A stretch of 64,000 bases of DNA from Schistocephalus solidus (lineage: Eukaryota; Platyhelminthes; Cestoda; Diphyllobothriidea; Diphyllobothriidae), in assembly GCA_017591395.1 (NCBI GenBank), contig WEDG01004218.1:186001-250000 (forward strand), written 5' to 3'. Made by a program: the position numbers and the translations under genes. The notes beneath the pieces were generated by a model. It saw only the letters and a list, made by a program, of their open reading frames with translations, was not told the origin of the DNA and made no database searches. This document shows positions 1 to 11,302 of this stretch, piece by piece. The first letter of the stretch is position 1, and every line of letters starts with the position of its first letter.

Positions 1-507
1 GCCGCAGGACTAACACCCTCTTTATCGGTATTCCTTTACCCAAGACGAGACGTGCGTGACGCGTCAGGGACAAGGACACGCTTGACATGCCGTCATGCCC
101 CGCATTGTATAATCGCGTGTGGAACAAGAGAACCAGTCGCATGAATATTAGAGCGGGGAAGATGTATTGGATGTCTTGAAGAAATCGCCAACCCGTGGGT
201 AAAAAAACGAGGACTACTAGAATTCGGGCGGCATCTAAGAAATTACGTATAACCTATATATTTGCAAGACAATATCAACATTATTCTTATCATCTTGCAC
301 TGCAGATCAAACGCCCGAAGGTGTTTAATAGATGACGTAATGGGATTCCGAGCATAGTTTTCCATTAAGCGTTTTTTAGATGCCTATCGCTTAGCAGATG
401 CTGAAATGCATCAATGGTGGTCTATTCTTTTGACTGGCCACATATAATAAAGCATTCTTATTACTTAAGTCTAATTTATGGGTCTTTAACTATTTAGTAA
501 CTGTGAC
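1..507. other. Anonymous DNA, no feature recognised
   Basis: No open frame of note, no recognisable repeat and no RNA gene is visible here. The dispersed repeat that starts at about 508 marks its right edge. Confidence 0.4.
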
Positions 508-699
508 AGTTCGACCGTCGATTTCAGCGAGGTCCACCGTATGCTCCACACCAGGTGGTGCAGGGACGGTGAATTGCGCGTGAATTAGTTTTAAGTGCTA
601 GTAGCCTTGCGCTGCAGCTGCCGCACTCTCTCCTCCCCCACCTGAGCCCGGTGTCAAGACAGAGTCAGGAACACCGGAAATGGGAGAGGGTTGCCTTGT
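508..699 (-). repeat. Dispersed LINE-UTR-like repeat, 5'-truncated copy 1
   Basis: Read on the minus strand this copy ends with the family's constant 3' terminus (ACAGTTCGACCGTCG on the plus strand at 507-521) and is truncated at its 5' side near 699. Diagnostic blocks are the plus-strand motif CCACCGTATGCTCCAC, the stretch GTGAATTAGTTTTAAGTG and the pyrimidine block CTCTCTCCTCCCCCACCTGAG. The same blocks recur at about 3.9, 7.8, 11.2, 13.0 and 28.3 kb. No target-site duplication is evident. A MITE-like element abuts its truncated end. It is non-coding, although short frames run through it. Confidence 0.8.
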
Positions 700-1082
700 A
701 TGGCCCCATAAACAGGATAGGGGAATAGGAACTACTCCGCCCACTTAAAATTGGTGCCCTTACGGTAAATTTCAGGAAGAGTAAATATACCCGAGTCTTA
801 ACGTCAACACGGACCCTAGCATAAAACTAAACTGACACCTTAATCTTAACCCTAGCCCTACCTTAATCCTAAACTCGACAATCAACACGATAGTAACCTT
901 ACCACTTAGCCTAATCGTGACCATAACCCTACCCCAACTCTGACCTTAACTTCAAACTTAAACCTTTCCTTAAATTTAACCTTAACCATCTCCTCACTCC
1001 GAAGCACAATTCCTCGGAATTTAGCGTAAAGCCACATGTATTGCGGACAGTTCCTTTTCCCTAACCCTCTTTAGATGGCCAT
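700..1082. mobile_element. MITE-like element with telomere-like core, copy 1
   Basis: Imperfect terminal inverted repeats begin ATGGCC at 700 and end GGCCAT at 1082. Both ends share a GGAAyAGGAAC-like block followed by a CCGC block (723-740 on the left, about 1043-1060 on the right, inverted). The interior (about 800-1010) is a degenerate series of CCCTAA/ACCTTAA-like hexamers resembling the TTAGGG-type telomere repeat. Length is about 383 bp and there is no coding capacity. Three more copies with the same ends and core occur at about 19.1, 29.4 and 49.7 kb, which is why I call it a family rather than interstitial telomere sequence. I could not define a target-site duplication. Confidence 0.65.
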
Positions 1083-3919
1083 TTAAGACATAATTACCTT
1101 AAAAACATTAGGGATGATTCTGATGGCCCTACGAGCTACAAACGAACACTGATAATTTTGTTCTCATGGATGATGCTTCTGACCACGTCACTGCAGTTCG
1201 CCACTGCCCTTGCACAGAGGTTACCTCGGCATCCCATGCTTGGCCCTCGCCTTTGCGTGCAATAGTCATCCCTCATGCAATTAGGATATTCTTTTGGTAG
1301 TATGAACACACCACAACCAATCAAGACATTGGCAGAAAATTCATCTTATTTTCTATAGTACAAGTCCTGAATAATTAATATTTGGCTATGGATAAATACA
1401 ATGGAGATTTGCGTCCACTCGCCTAGCCTGCTAGCAGGACAGGCTGTGAACTTGGGACTCTAGACGGTGATCTTCGAAGACGTTCATGTAATGATTAGTA
1501 ATCAATGATTGAGAGTATTAGCCCTGACCACACATGTGGAGATTTCGACTGTCCACGTCAAGCTAAGTACCATAGTTGAGAACATGTGTTAGGAAAGGAC
1601 AGAAAGATGACTTACAGATGTGACGTCCTTCAGATTCATGCAGTGAGATGATGTTGCAGGAGCAGAAGCTATCGGAGTGTTTAGGCTTGCAGCACATGGA
1701 AGGAAAGATGCATTGATAGACTGACCCGTGGTTGAAAGGGCATCCTGCTGGCCGAGGATGGCGGACGGGATTAAAATTTGCGATCCAGGGGGGCATTGTA
1801 ATGGAAATGTTTGACCATGGCACATAAAAACCGTGATACTCTTGAATAGAGAAGATTTTGAGTCCTCTGTATCAGAAAGGAAGGACAAGTAAAGTATGTG
1901 AGCCCCAAAAATATATTCATTTGTCCAGAAAAAAATTTCTTCTGATATGGGGACCAACATATTCAAGTAAAATACGTACCAGTGGTAAAAACTGAACGTT
2001 TAAAATTTGAGATTTACCGACAGAAAGATCCCGAAATAGTGTTGTTGTAGTTATACATCGACACATTTTGGTTCCTTTGTCGAGACGCTTAAAATATTTC
2101 AATTCTGGTGTATCATTACTGATCGTATGGGTCAAGTTCGAAATATGCGGATAGGCCTTATACAGTTGTGCGTCCCCCCAATGACAACGAACATAATCAG
2201 CGAGATTGCATGTGCTGTCGGAAACATATGACTCGGAGCCCTTTACAGGGTACACCGAATGCCTCGCAGATAGATTTCATAGTTAAAATGATATCAGAAC
2301 TTCAGTTTGTGTTCAGAGATGATCGCCAACTGACACTACCCTAGCGGCAGTATCCTCTGGGCTTCTAAAATGACTGGTGCCGGATTGGATAAGAAAGTGT
2401 TATTACTTGGCCCGCGCCTTTTTGATATTAATTTTACGTAAGCGCGTAAGAAATTTATTTACGTGTGCGGTTTACAGTTTTTCATTGAGAAAATAGTTTT
2501 ATAAAATCAGTCTACTGTCTGTATAAAGCAACTCTAAGGACAACCACTACAAGAGGGAGCGCTACCGGCTAATTTGACGTCACCAGGCAGTGATTTCACC
2601 ACCGCAGGTATTGGCAAGCCAGAGGTTTCAATCCGAGTTCAGTGCGTTACAAAGCACTATTTGCAGTAAAACACTCCTAAAAATATACCGGGTTCCTTCT
2701 CTGTCCGTTGAACGCAGGTCAAATTCACAATTTGGTTTGATTTTGCGACGGAAAAACAGATGTGTAGTCATTCAAAGATTGTGGAGAATCCCACCAAAAC
2801 GAGAATGCTTTCAGATTTTCCCTACAAAACTCATAATCATACTCAAACTCATACAAAACAGAAGTTTAACCCGGCAATAACAAGAAGTTAAATTTATTGT
2901 CACTACCTTCTACGAGTTCGAAACGAGCACACAAGACGTTTGGTCTTTAACTCGCTAAGCCAGTTAGCGCCCTGTGGGAGCGTTAACAGGAGGTTGGCTT
3001 TAAAGCCACACCCGGACAACAAGAGCTTTGTTAGAAAAAGTTCCGCTCTGGCATATCATAGAGGAAAGTGGGTGTCCTGAATCCCCGTCGCCACCCCCCG
3101 CCCCCCCCCCCCCACTTAGGAATCTCGCACGGCTCGAGTGGCAAAAGGACGGCAAAAGTGGACGGGAAATGGACGTCAAAATGCTGCGACATCGCGGTTT
3201 TCGTTGGCAAAACCCGCTTGCTGCCTTGGTGCCACCCAGTCCACAGCCCGACCTACATGATCCCGCATTGTCTGTCCCACCCGGTGATGGGATTTTTACG
3301 CGTCGTGACTACCGAAAGGTCTTGTTATCATTTTAGGAAACAATATGAACATTTGCGTGCCTGTCACGGAGGTCTTCGATGTCCCGCAAGCAAATATGCG
3401 GACAGCAGGATACGGAGTGCTGTACAGGACACGCTACATTAGCATAAATGCGAGGTGACACGTTAAGAAGTTGGCGCTGTTGACTCTGACAATGGCTAAA
3501 CTGTATATTATTTGCGAACTGCATAGGCATGTAATTAACTTGTTCACATGCATTGCAGGACGGATTAGGGCCCTCGTTTATAAACCAGTAATTTGCATCC
3601 GGTTGGCATTGACACGCATCTAATTGTAATAATTACAAAGCTCCTAGATGATGAGTGTGCGCGGTAATAGGATCTGTCGGAGCGGATCAATAAGATGCCT
3701 TCCGATTGGCTTCGGGTAAGTTAACATAAACGCAACCTCTGACAGCACCGACCGCCCAACCTGCCGGTTATGTAAACACTCACCTTTTATCACCTTTCTT
3801 GCGGAAATTTCAACTTAGAACACCCAGAACCAGATCCGTCTTATGACGTTACGCGGAGGACCTACACAAACTTGGCCTAGAAGCGGAATTTCAACGGTAT
3901 GCCTGCGAGATAATAACAT
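1083..3919. other. Anonymous DNA with unsupported open frames
   Basis: No recognised gene. On the minus strand two overlapping frames (2255-1917, 112 codons; 1966-1589, 125 codons) occupy about 670 bases but match no family I know. They lie in different frames and show no obvious domain. A run of 13 cytosines lies at 3101-3113, preceded by a C-rich stretch from about 3084, and inflates the overlapping plus-strand frames at 3028-3442. The rest shows no repeat or RNA gene that I can identify. Confidence 0.35.
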
Positions 3920-4126
3920 TGTGCACAGTCTCCCATCTCCGGTCTTCTTGACTCTGTCTTGACACCGGACTCAGGTGGGGGAGGAGGAGAGAGTGCGGTA
4001 GCTGCAGCGCAAGGCTACTATCACTTAAAACTAATTCACGCGCAAGTCACCGTCCCTGCACCACCTGGTATGGAGCATACGGTGGACCTCGTCGAAATCG
4101 ACGGTCGAACTGCCATGTGCACAGTC
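3920..4126 (+). repeat. Dispersed LINE-UTR-like repeat, truncated copy 2 with target-site duplication
   Basis: The insert (about 3931-4115) carries the family's 3' part on the plus strand: ACCGGACTCAGGTGGGGG, the purine block, the GCAAGTCACCGTCCCTGCAC block and GGAGCATACGGTGGACC, ending GGTCGAACTGCC. It is flanked by the 11-bp direct repeat TGTGCACAGTC at 3920-3930 and 4116-4126. The constant 3' end, the abrupt 5' truncation and the short direct repeats are what target-primed reverse transcription of a non-LTR element leaves. The insert is only about 185 bp and has no coding capacity. Confidence 0.8.
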
Positions 4127-4969
4127 CGCTAAAACCATAAGAATAGCTGATTGGAAAGTGTACGCGTGGTGGATCTCGCCAAGACCTTGAGTGGTTTGTA
4201 AGCAGAATACGCGGTCGGAAGATTTTAATTTGCGGGCGGAGGGTACAGTCAAACGAATTTGCATAAATATTGCCTGGCTATATTGTACTAAATAGATTCC
4301 CGAACACACATTTCTGGCCATTAAACAAGAAGATGGACTGTCAGATGAACTGTTAGATGACTATTCAATTATACTGATAAGCACTTGAAAATAAGCCGTT
4401 GCAAAAAATTCTGGGTAGCAAGCCTAGGACAAAATATGAAATTAAAGTAGGAAACTAGTCATTTGATCAAATTAAGTTCAATTTTCTTCCCTGTTCATTC
4501 ATGAGGTATAACCTGGCCACGAATCAACTATACCAGCAAACTTAAAAATATGCAGGCCTTTGGTTGATTCAAATTTTAACATCCATTGAACCTTGGCCCT
4601 TAAATATGTTTTTCTTCATCAATTTTGTCTATGATAAGGTGAAGGTAAGGCAGGGATGACTGTACAATAGGGCGGTTGGCAAGAATTTCTAAAATTCCCA
4701 AGTCTCGTCACGACACAGCATAACAGACACTGAACTTGCCGTTACCTACGTTCTCCCAATTTTTCACATACAGGTGAGTACTAAAAGCGTGCGAGCACCG
4801 TATTACCTTGCAGGCGTGTCGACTGTGGTGCAGGATGTCTTAATCTGAATGAAGAAAAATGTTGCTAAAATGTCACGGAGCAACTTCGCAACTGATACTG
4901 ATACTGAGTATACTCCCAACAGAGGTACTTCAGATATCGAGCTCGATGTGAAATTATACCGCATTCCAT
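4127..4969. other. Anonymous DNA, no feature recognised
   Basis: No gene, RNA or repeat recognised. The minus-strand frame 4321-4031 is largely read through the adjacent dispersed repeat and is not a gene. Confidence 0.4.
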
Positions 4970-5168
4970 CAATCAATAAAGTACAAGGTTATTGCATCGA
5001 TTTTTCATCCACGCTTTCTGCGATATAGTCAACCATTACTCGCCCCAAGGATAAAGCAATCAATCAATAAAGCACAAGGTTATTGCATCAATCAATAAAG
5101 CACAAGGTTATTGCATCGATTTTTCATCCACGCTTTCTGCGATATAGTCAACCATTACTCGCCCCAAG
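4970..5168. repeat. Imperfect tandem duplication, offset 119 bp
   Basis: A segment of about 83 bp (from CAATCAATAAAG through GTTATTGCATCGATTTTTC to CATTACTCGCCCCAAG) occurs at about 4970-5050 and again at 5089-5168. A short third copy of its first about 30 bases lies between, at about 5057-5088. The arrangement fits local slippage or unequal exchange. Two overlapping plus-strand frames at 5083-5422 start inside it and are not supported as genes. Confidence 0.85.
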
Positions 5169-6150
5169 AATGCATCGATTCTGGGTGTTTCTTTGCCCCA
5201 TCGCATTCCCGGCACGGTGTCATAGACTATTTCACCTCTACATCCACACTTCATTTCGCAAGACATTCGTGTTTAAACGATCGAAGCCCCCCAGCGGCCC
5301 AAGTCAGCTGGACTGACGACTGGCCGTTCTTAACAACTTGGTTACTTAAAGAGAAAACGTACGGCAAAAATTACTACAGCAACGAATGGGTGATTCGGTA
5401 TGCTGAGAGAACGCGAAGGTAGTTCGCGGCCAAGGCAAATGAGAGCTTGTTTAAGTGACTTTTAACATCGCAACATCACTCTTCTGTCACGAAGAGCCGG
5501 CATTATAAGGGATATTCTGCTGGTTAAAATCAAGCTTTCAGATTTTCTGTTCTTTTACGAAACAGTTTCAACACTGGGTCTTGTGAAGACAGCTTTACTG
5601 TGGAAAACTTTATTTGTGCTAAAGATAATATTGTGTGATAGTAATAGTATTGCCATGGTAACCCCAGGGTTTTTAACCTGCGCGTTTCTTCGTATGACAG
5701 AGCTTTTGGCTTTATTTAATGTCATGATACTCCCGATCATTAGTCAATTGGGCTGTATATTTCAACCCCACATCTTACGTAGAAGCAGGAATGATTAAAA
5801 CGAGTTTAACTTCGGGAAAAGTAACTGTGTTCTTTTTCTGCAGATCACAACACTGACGATGAATACTTTCCGTGGTTTACGGACCAAAGACCCGGCTAAG
5901 CTGAATGGTTGAGTTACGATATGCCAGAAATTACCATTCTTGGGTTTTGGGTCTTTTGCATCGTCTCTGTGCGCTATGCAATGGTTTACGAGGGGTTTAA
6001 ACTTAAAGTCAGGAAACAATGGGTGAACAATGTTTCCTGAGTTGCTCAATTATCAATTATCCCATAATAAATCTACGTGTGCGAATCTTGGAGGGGAGTA
6101 AGGACAAAAATGAAAAATCTCAAATTATCGTATTTGGCTTATTTTCCTTT
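5169..6150. other. Anonymous DNA, no feature recognised
   Basis: Only short overlapping frames on both strands (for example 5583-5798 plus and 5740-5555 minus). None is recognisable or shows a domain, and no repeats were identified. Confidence 0.4.
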
Positions 6151-6154
6151 GTCA

Positions 6155-6240
6155 GCCAGTGCTGCCAAATCGCGGGTTTGCAGGACCTGAGATTCGAACC
6201 CGCGATCTGTGATCATCGGGGAAATACCGAAGCCTGAGTG
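6155..6240 (-). repeat. Possible tRNA-like SINE head
   Basis: The minus strand holds a B-box-like sequence GCGGGTTCGAATCTC inside a tRNA-like context (ATCACAGATCGCGGGTTCG), preceded by GAGTGGTGAACG-type sequence on the complementary strand. The tRNA cannot be folded with a convincing acceptor stem, so I treat it as a SINE head or tRNA pseudogene. Confidence 0.35.
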
Positions 6241-6477
6241 GTGAACGTATTTCTATGAAAGTTTCAATCGCAACAGTCGGATATTAGATGACCAAAGGTT
6301 GACTGACGACAACTAATAAGCCCGAATTACTTATGGCAGTCACCTATGTCCGCACAATATGCTGCCAATATGCGATTTCCTGCGGGATTTATAAAACTGA
6401 CCTCAAACTGAACGGGTCACGTATATTCCAAAACGTGAACGATGAGGACCCTTTTAATGGCAACTGACAAGAGAAAG

Positions 6478-6665
6478 GGTTCATGGATCAATGGTAGAGT
6501 GTTGTACTTAATTAAGCTCGTCGCCCAATCAGTCCAGGTTCAAGGTTAAAATCATCCAGACCCAGACTAGTTCCGGCACAGTGACGAGGACTGATAAGCC
6601 AGAACTAGCCATCCCCGTCTCCCTTGTCTTTATCAATTCCTGCTTCTGTGCATATGTGTATATAT
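6478..6665 (+). mobile_element. tRNA-derived SINE, head and body
   Basis: An A-box-like segment (GATCAATGGTAGAGTGTTG) and a degenerate B-box (CCAGGTTCAAGGTTAAAA) are followed by the family body GACTGATAAGCCAGAA, CCATC..GTCTCCCTTGTCTTT and TGTGCATATGTG. The same body occurs in reverse at 19.95 kb and 24.55 kb. The tail module seen at 13.6 and 19.9 kb is missing. A pol III head fused to a conserved body is the normal SINE structure. No flanking duplication was identified. Confidence 0.65.
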
Positions 6666-7705
6666 GTTTAAGTTTCATTAGTAATTTCGAAGGGTTTTAA
6701 GTGAATGAGTATGATTTAGACGGTCTTGGCATAACACGTTTATCTCAACTCAGAACTTGCATTAGGTGAACTTGTTTTTTTGAATGAACAATGCCCGGGT
6801 ATTTCCCAGAAGTGGATATTCTTCGACTCGTATACTGTTTGTACCCATAAGATTTTTTGCTCGTAATGCCATCACCGCCTCCTAGCTCCTCACCAAGTTA
6901 CTGTATAATGTATAATGATTAAGTATACTAGAAACCCTGAAGGTTCCTCTGAATAGTCAAAATTCTTGCGAGGGTATCATACAACATTTGAAACATAAAC
7001 GCTTGTCTGGAACTACGGCCAATAACTATGCCGCGGATATGGTAGAAGGTGCTAAAAATATGCAGGGAGGAGTATGTAAAAAATAAGACGAAAGTGTTCA
7101 TTTCGGGTTTAATAGCCATCGCCAGACAGCCATATACAACACTGAAATTTGGATATCCTATAATGAAAGCTAGATTCTTCGGTCACTTAACCTTTTTTTT
7201 CAAAACTCCACCACAGTACTATCTACGCATACTTAATTTACTTGGTGGCCTCCTTTTGACGACAAGCAGTTTGCTGAATGCATATGACGAGTAGTGCAGC
7301 CAGCAGTTATGTATGCAGAAAAACTAACGGTAGCATCACTGGAGACTTTAGTACAAGTTGAATCAGAAACTTATGACCTACAACTTCCCTGTAGGCAACA
7401 CAGGTTTGGGGGTTATCGAATAAACCCGACAAGACAAAAATTCCTCTCTTAAGCTGACGCACAGAAAAACACCAGTGTAGAAAGAACCTAATCGAACGCA
7501 TAGTGGGATTTGGAGTATAAAACCGAAACAAAAGACCTAATCTTCCACAAATAAAAACTTCTAAAAAGTAGCAAATAACTCTTATGCCAAGTGAGTATGT
7601 CGCCGGAAATTCGTCAAAGACTGGCTACTGGTCTCCCATGTATCATGTGGCGATTTTTCAGCAACAAAATAGATCAATACTTTTCCCTGCATGACACAAA
7701 CACAC
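6666..7705. other. Anonymous DNA, no feature recognised
   Basis: No gene or RNA recognised. Frames at 6928-7531 on both strands overlap each other and show no domain. Confidence 0.4.
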
Positions 7706-10203
7706 GACAGTTTGACCGTAGTAGTCTGACGATATCCACCGTATGCTCCATGGGAAAGTGAAGCAGGGACGGTAACTTGCGCGTGAATTAGTTTTAAGTT
7801 ATAGTAGCCTTGAGCTGCAGCTACCGCACTCTCTCCTCCTCCCCCACCTGAACCCGGTGTCATGGCAGAGTCAAAAAGATCGAAGCGGGAGAGGACGCAA
7901 GTGGCTGGCGCGACCGGAGTCGCCACTGGGCGTGCCACCACACCTGGCTCGGATCCCACGGAAAGGGAGTGCCATAAAGGCCACATTAAGAAGGAGGCAT
8001 TGCAACTTGACTCTCAGTCCGCCAGTCAGCCACTCCACACAAAACACACATTGGGCTGACCACGCGGTCCGAGTTATCCCGTCAGTTGGCAACCTTCCAA
8101 GCCACGGCTTTTAGCGCACCGTGATAGGTTTAAGCGCGTCAGATTGTTTATAGTGAGGAAAATACGCTGAGCTCTCAACCTCACTCTCTTCCCCGACCCC
8201 ACAATCAGACCACTGTCCGAGCCGGTCAGTTGTCTGATGCGGAAACAGGCGCAGCTGCTGGTGACCTCGTCTACGTGTACTACGTACACGACCTGGCCCC
8301 CCAAACACAAGCACCAGGATTTCATACAACAGGGGGTTTAACGGCATACATCTCACATGTGTGAGATAGCCAGAGGTCACTTTAAGAAGGAGCCATCGCA
8401 GCCTGACTCTCAGACCCCCAGTCAGCCACTCCACACAACATATATTTGACTAACTGCGAGGTCTGAGTGTAATTGTCAGTTGGCAACCTTCCAACCACGA
8501 TGGTTAACGTTACCGCGCACTCTTCTCCTCCCCCACCTGAGCCCCGTCTCACGACACAGGCAAGAAAACCGGAGATGAGAGAGGGTGCAGCTGGCTGGCG
8601 CGGCCGGAGCCGCCCCTGGGCGTACCACCACACCTGGCTCGGATCCCACAGAGTGGGATTGCCATAAAGACCACATTAAGAAGGAGCCATTGCAACCTGA
8701 CTCTCAGTCCGCCAGTCAGCCACTCCACACAAAACACTCAATGGGCTGACCACGCGGTCCGAATTATCCCGTCAGTTGGCAACCTTCCAAGCCACGGCTT
8801 TTAGCGCACCGTGATAGGTTTAAGCGCGTCAGATTGCTTATAGTGAGGAAAATACGCTGAGCTCTCGACCTCACTCTCTCCCCCGACCCCACAATCAGAC
8901 CACTGTCCGAGCCGGTCAGTTGTCTGATGCGGAAACAGGCGCAGCTGCTGGTGACCTCGTCTACGTGTACTACGTACACGACCTGGCCCCCCAAACACAA
9001 GCACCAGGATTTCACACAACAGGGGGTTTAACGGCATACATCTCACATGTGTGAGATAGCCAGAGGTCACTTTAAGAAGGAGCCATCGCAGCCTGACTCT
9101 CAGACCCCCAGTCAGCCACTCCACACAACATATATTTGACTAACTGCGAGGTCTGAGTGTAATTGTCAGTTGGCAACCTTCCAACCACGGTGGTTAACGT
9201 TACCGCGCACTCTTCTCCTCCCCCACCTGAGCCCGGTCTCACGACACAGGCAAGAAAACCGGAGATGAGAGAGGGTGCAGGTGGCTGGCGCGGCCGGAGC
9301 CGCCCCTGGGCGTACCACCACACCTGGCTCGGATCACACAGAGTGGGATTGCCATAAAGACCACATTTAGAAGGAACCATTGCAGCCTGACTCTCAGACC
9401 ACCAGTCAGCCATTCCACACAACACACATCGGACTGAATGCGAGGTCTGAGTGTAATTGCCAGTTGGCGACATTCCAACCCACGGCACTTATCGCTACCG
9501 CACTCTCTCCTCCCCCACCTGAGTCCAATGTCATGACACAGACAAGAAGACAGGATATGTGAGAGTGCGCAGGTGTCTGGCGCGGCCAGAGCCATCCCTG
9601 GGCGTTTCACCACACCTGGCTCGCATCCCACGGAGTGGGAGTGCCATAAAGGCCACTTTAAGGAGGAACCATTGCATCCTGACTCTCAGTCCGCCAGTCA
9701 GCCACTACACACAAAACATACATTGGGCTGACCCCGCGGTCCGAATTATCCCGTCAGTTGGCAACCGTCCAGGCCACGGCTTTAAGCACACAATGATAGT
9801 TTCAAGCTCATCAGATTGTTTATAGTGATGAAAATGCACTGAACCGTCGACCTCACTCTCTCCACCACCAACACAATCAGCCCACCATCCGAGCCGGTCA
9901 ATTGTCTGATGTGGGAGTGGGCGCATTGACTGACGGGACCGCGTACCCGTCTACGGGCACCACAGCACGACCTGGCCCCCATAACGCACACACCTGGACA
10001 CATTAAATCAAGGGATAAAGAGGAGCCATCGCCGTCTGACTCCCTAGTCCACTGGTCAGCCACTCGACACACTGCACATACACTGGGCCGACCGCATGGT
10101 CTGGTGTAAGCGTCAGATTGGCAGCCTTCCAAGCCACGGTGTCTAGGAAACCGTGATATTCTCAGGAACGTGATGATGGTGAGGGTGTTGTCTATGTATT
10201 GGT
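7706..10203 (-). repeat. Satellite-like higher-order repeat array, proposed LINE 3' UTR
   Basis: Read on the minus strand, the array ends at 7706 with the family's constant 3' terminus. Monomers each start on the plus strand with a GTCAGTTGGCAACCTTCC-like block, at about 8081, 8475, 8771, 9165, 9459, 9753 and 10112. The spacing alternates 394, 296, 394, then 294, 294, 359. The 394+296 pair forms a 690-bp higher-order unit present twice in near-identical form (about 8061-8750 and 8751-9440). Later monomers are diverged. Shared blocks are the pyrimidine-rich CTCCCCCACCTGAGCC, the GCCAGTCAGCCACTCCACAC block and, in the long monomer only, a 7-bp-arm hairpin (8351-8366; 9041-9056). Frames of 60-130 codons repeat with the unit on both strands, as expected of a repeat, and are not genes. 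It lies downstream of the minus-strand LINE at 11.3-12.96 kb in the same orientation. Confidence 0.8.
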
Positions 10204-11302
10204 GTAGGTAGTGTGCCAACTGACGGGATAACTCGGACCGCGTGGTCAGCCCATTGTGTGTTTTGTGTGGAGTGGCTGACTGGCGGACTGAGAGTCAGGC
10301 TGCAATGGCTCCTTCTTAATGTGGTCTTTATGGCAATCCCACTCTGTGGGATCCGAGCCAGGTGTGGTGGTACGCCCAGGGGCGGCTCCGGCCGCGCCAG
10401 CCACCTGCACCCTCTCTCATCTCCGGTTTTCTTGCCTGTGTCGTGAGACCGGGCTCAGGTGGGGGAGGAGAAGAGTGCGCGGTAACGTTAACCACCGTGG
10501 TTGGAAGGTTGCCAACTGACAATTACACTCAGACCTCGCAGTTAGTCAAATATATGTTGTGTGGAGTGGCTGACTGGGGGTCTGAGAGTCAGGCTGCGAT
10601 GGCTCCTTCTTAAAGTGACCTCTGGCTATCTCACACATGTGAGATGTATGCCGTTAAACCCCCTGTTGTGTGAAATCCTGGTGCTTGTGTTTGGGGGGCC
10701 AGGTCGTGTACGTAGTACACGTAGACGAGGTCACCAGCAGCTGCGCCTGTTTCCGCATCAGACAACTGACCGGCTCGGACAGTGGTCTGATTGTGGGGTC
10801 GGGGGAGAGAGTGAGGTCGAGAGCTCAGCGTATTTTCCTCACTATAAACAATCTGACGCGCTTAAACCTATCACGGTGCGCTAAAAGCCGTGGCTTGGAA
10901 GGTTGCCAACTGACGGGATAATTCGGACCGCGTGGTCAGCCCATTGAGTGTTTTGTGTGGAGTGGCTGACTGGCGGACTGAGAGTCAGGTTGCAATGGCT
11001 CCTTCTTAATGTGGCCTTTATGGCACTCCCACTCCGTGGGATCTGAGCCAGGTGTGGTGGCACGCCCAGGGGCCGCTCCGGCTGCGCTAGCCACCTGCGC
11101 CCTCTCCCATCTCCGGTCTTCTTGACTCTGTCTTGACACCGGGCTCAGGTGGGGGGAGGAGGAGAGAGTGCGGTAGCTGCAGCGCAATGCTACTATCACT
11201 GAAAACTAATTCACGCGCAAGTCACCGTCCCTGCACCACCTGGTGTGGAGCATACGGTGGACCTCGTCGAAATCGACGGTCGAACTGTCGTAGGTAGTGT
11301 GC
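10204..11302 (+). mobile_element. Antisense retroposed copy of the satellite-like repeat with 13-bp duplication
   Basis: The insert 10217-11289 is a near copy, in opposite orientation, of the 3' part of the preceding array: one 690-bp unit plus the terminal monomer, ending GGTCGAACTGTC. A perfect 13-bp direct repeat, GTAGGTAGTGTGC, flanks it at 10204-10216 and 11290-11302. Removing the insert and one repeat joins the 3' flank of the zinc-finger LINE to the 5' end of the minus-strand array, so this insertion is younger than both. The 5' truncation, constant 3' end and target-site duplication point to LINE-type retroposition. Together with the preceding array it makes an inverted repeat with arms of about 1.07 kb. 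Confidence 0.8.

Noticed and set aside
3028..3442. Proline-rich protein frames
   Set aside because: Produced by the C-rich stretch and the 13-C run. The two frames overlap out of phase and have no other support.
508..4115. A 3.6-kb transposon bounded by inverted copies of the dispersed repeat
   Set aside because: The right copy has its own 11-bp duplication (3920-3930, 4116-4126), so it is an independent insertion. The spacing similarity to 7.7-11.3 kb is coincidence.
8111..10921. Repeated 83- and 107-codon frames on both strands as a conserved protein family
   Set aside because: They recur because the DNA repeats, in forward and inverted copies alike, with frames open on both strands at once. 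Nothing indicates selection on protein sequence.
7706..11289. A foldback or TIR DNA transposon with long inverted ends
   Set aside because: The termini are inverted and the arms are built of repeats, but the 13-bp duplication lies around only the right arm (10217-11289), so the arms are two separate insertions.
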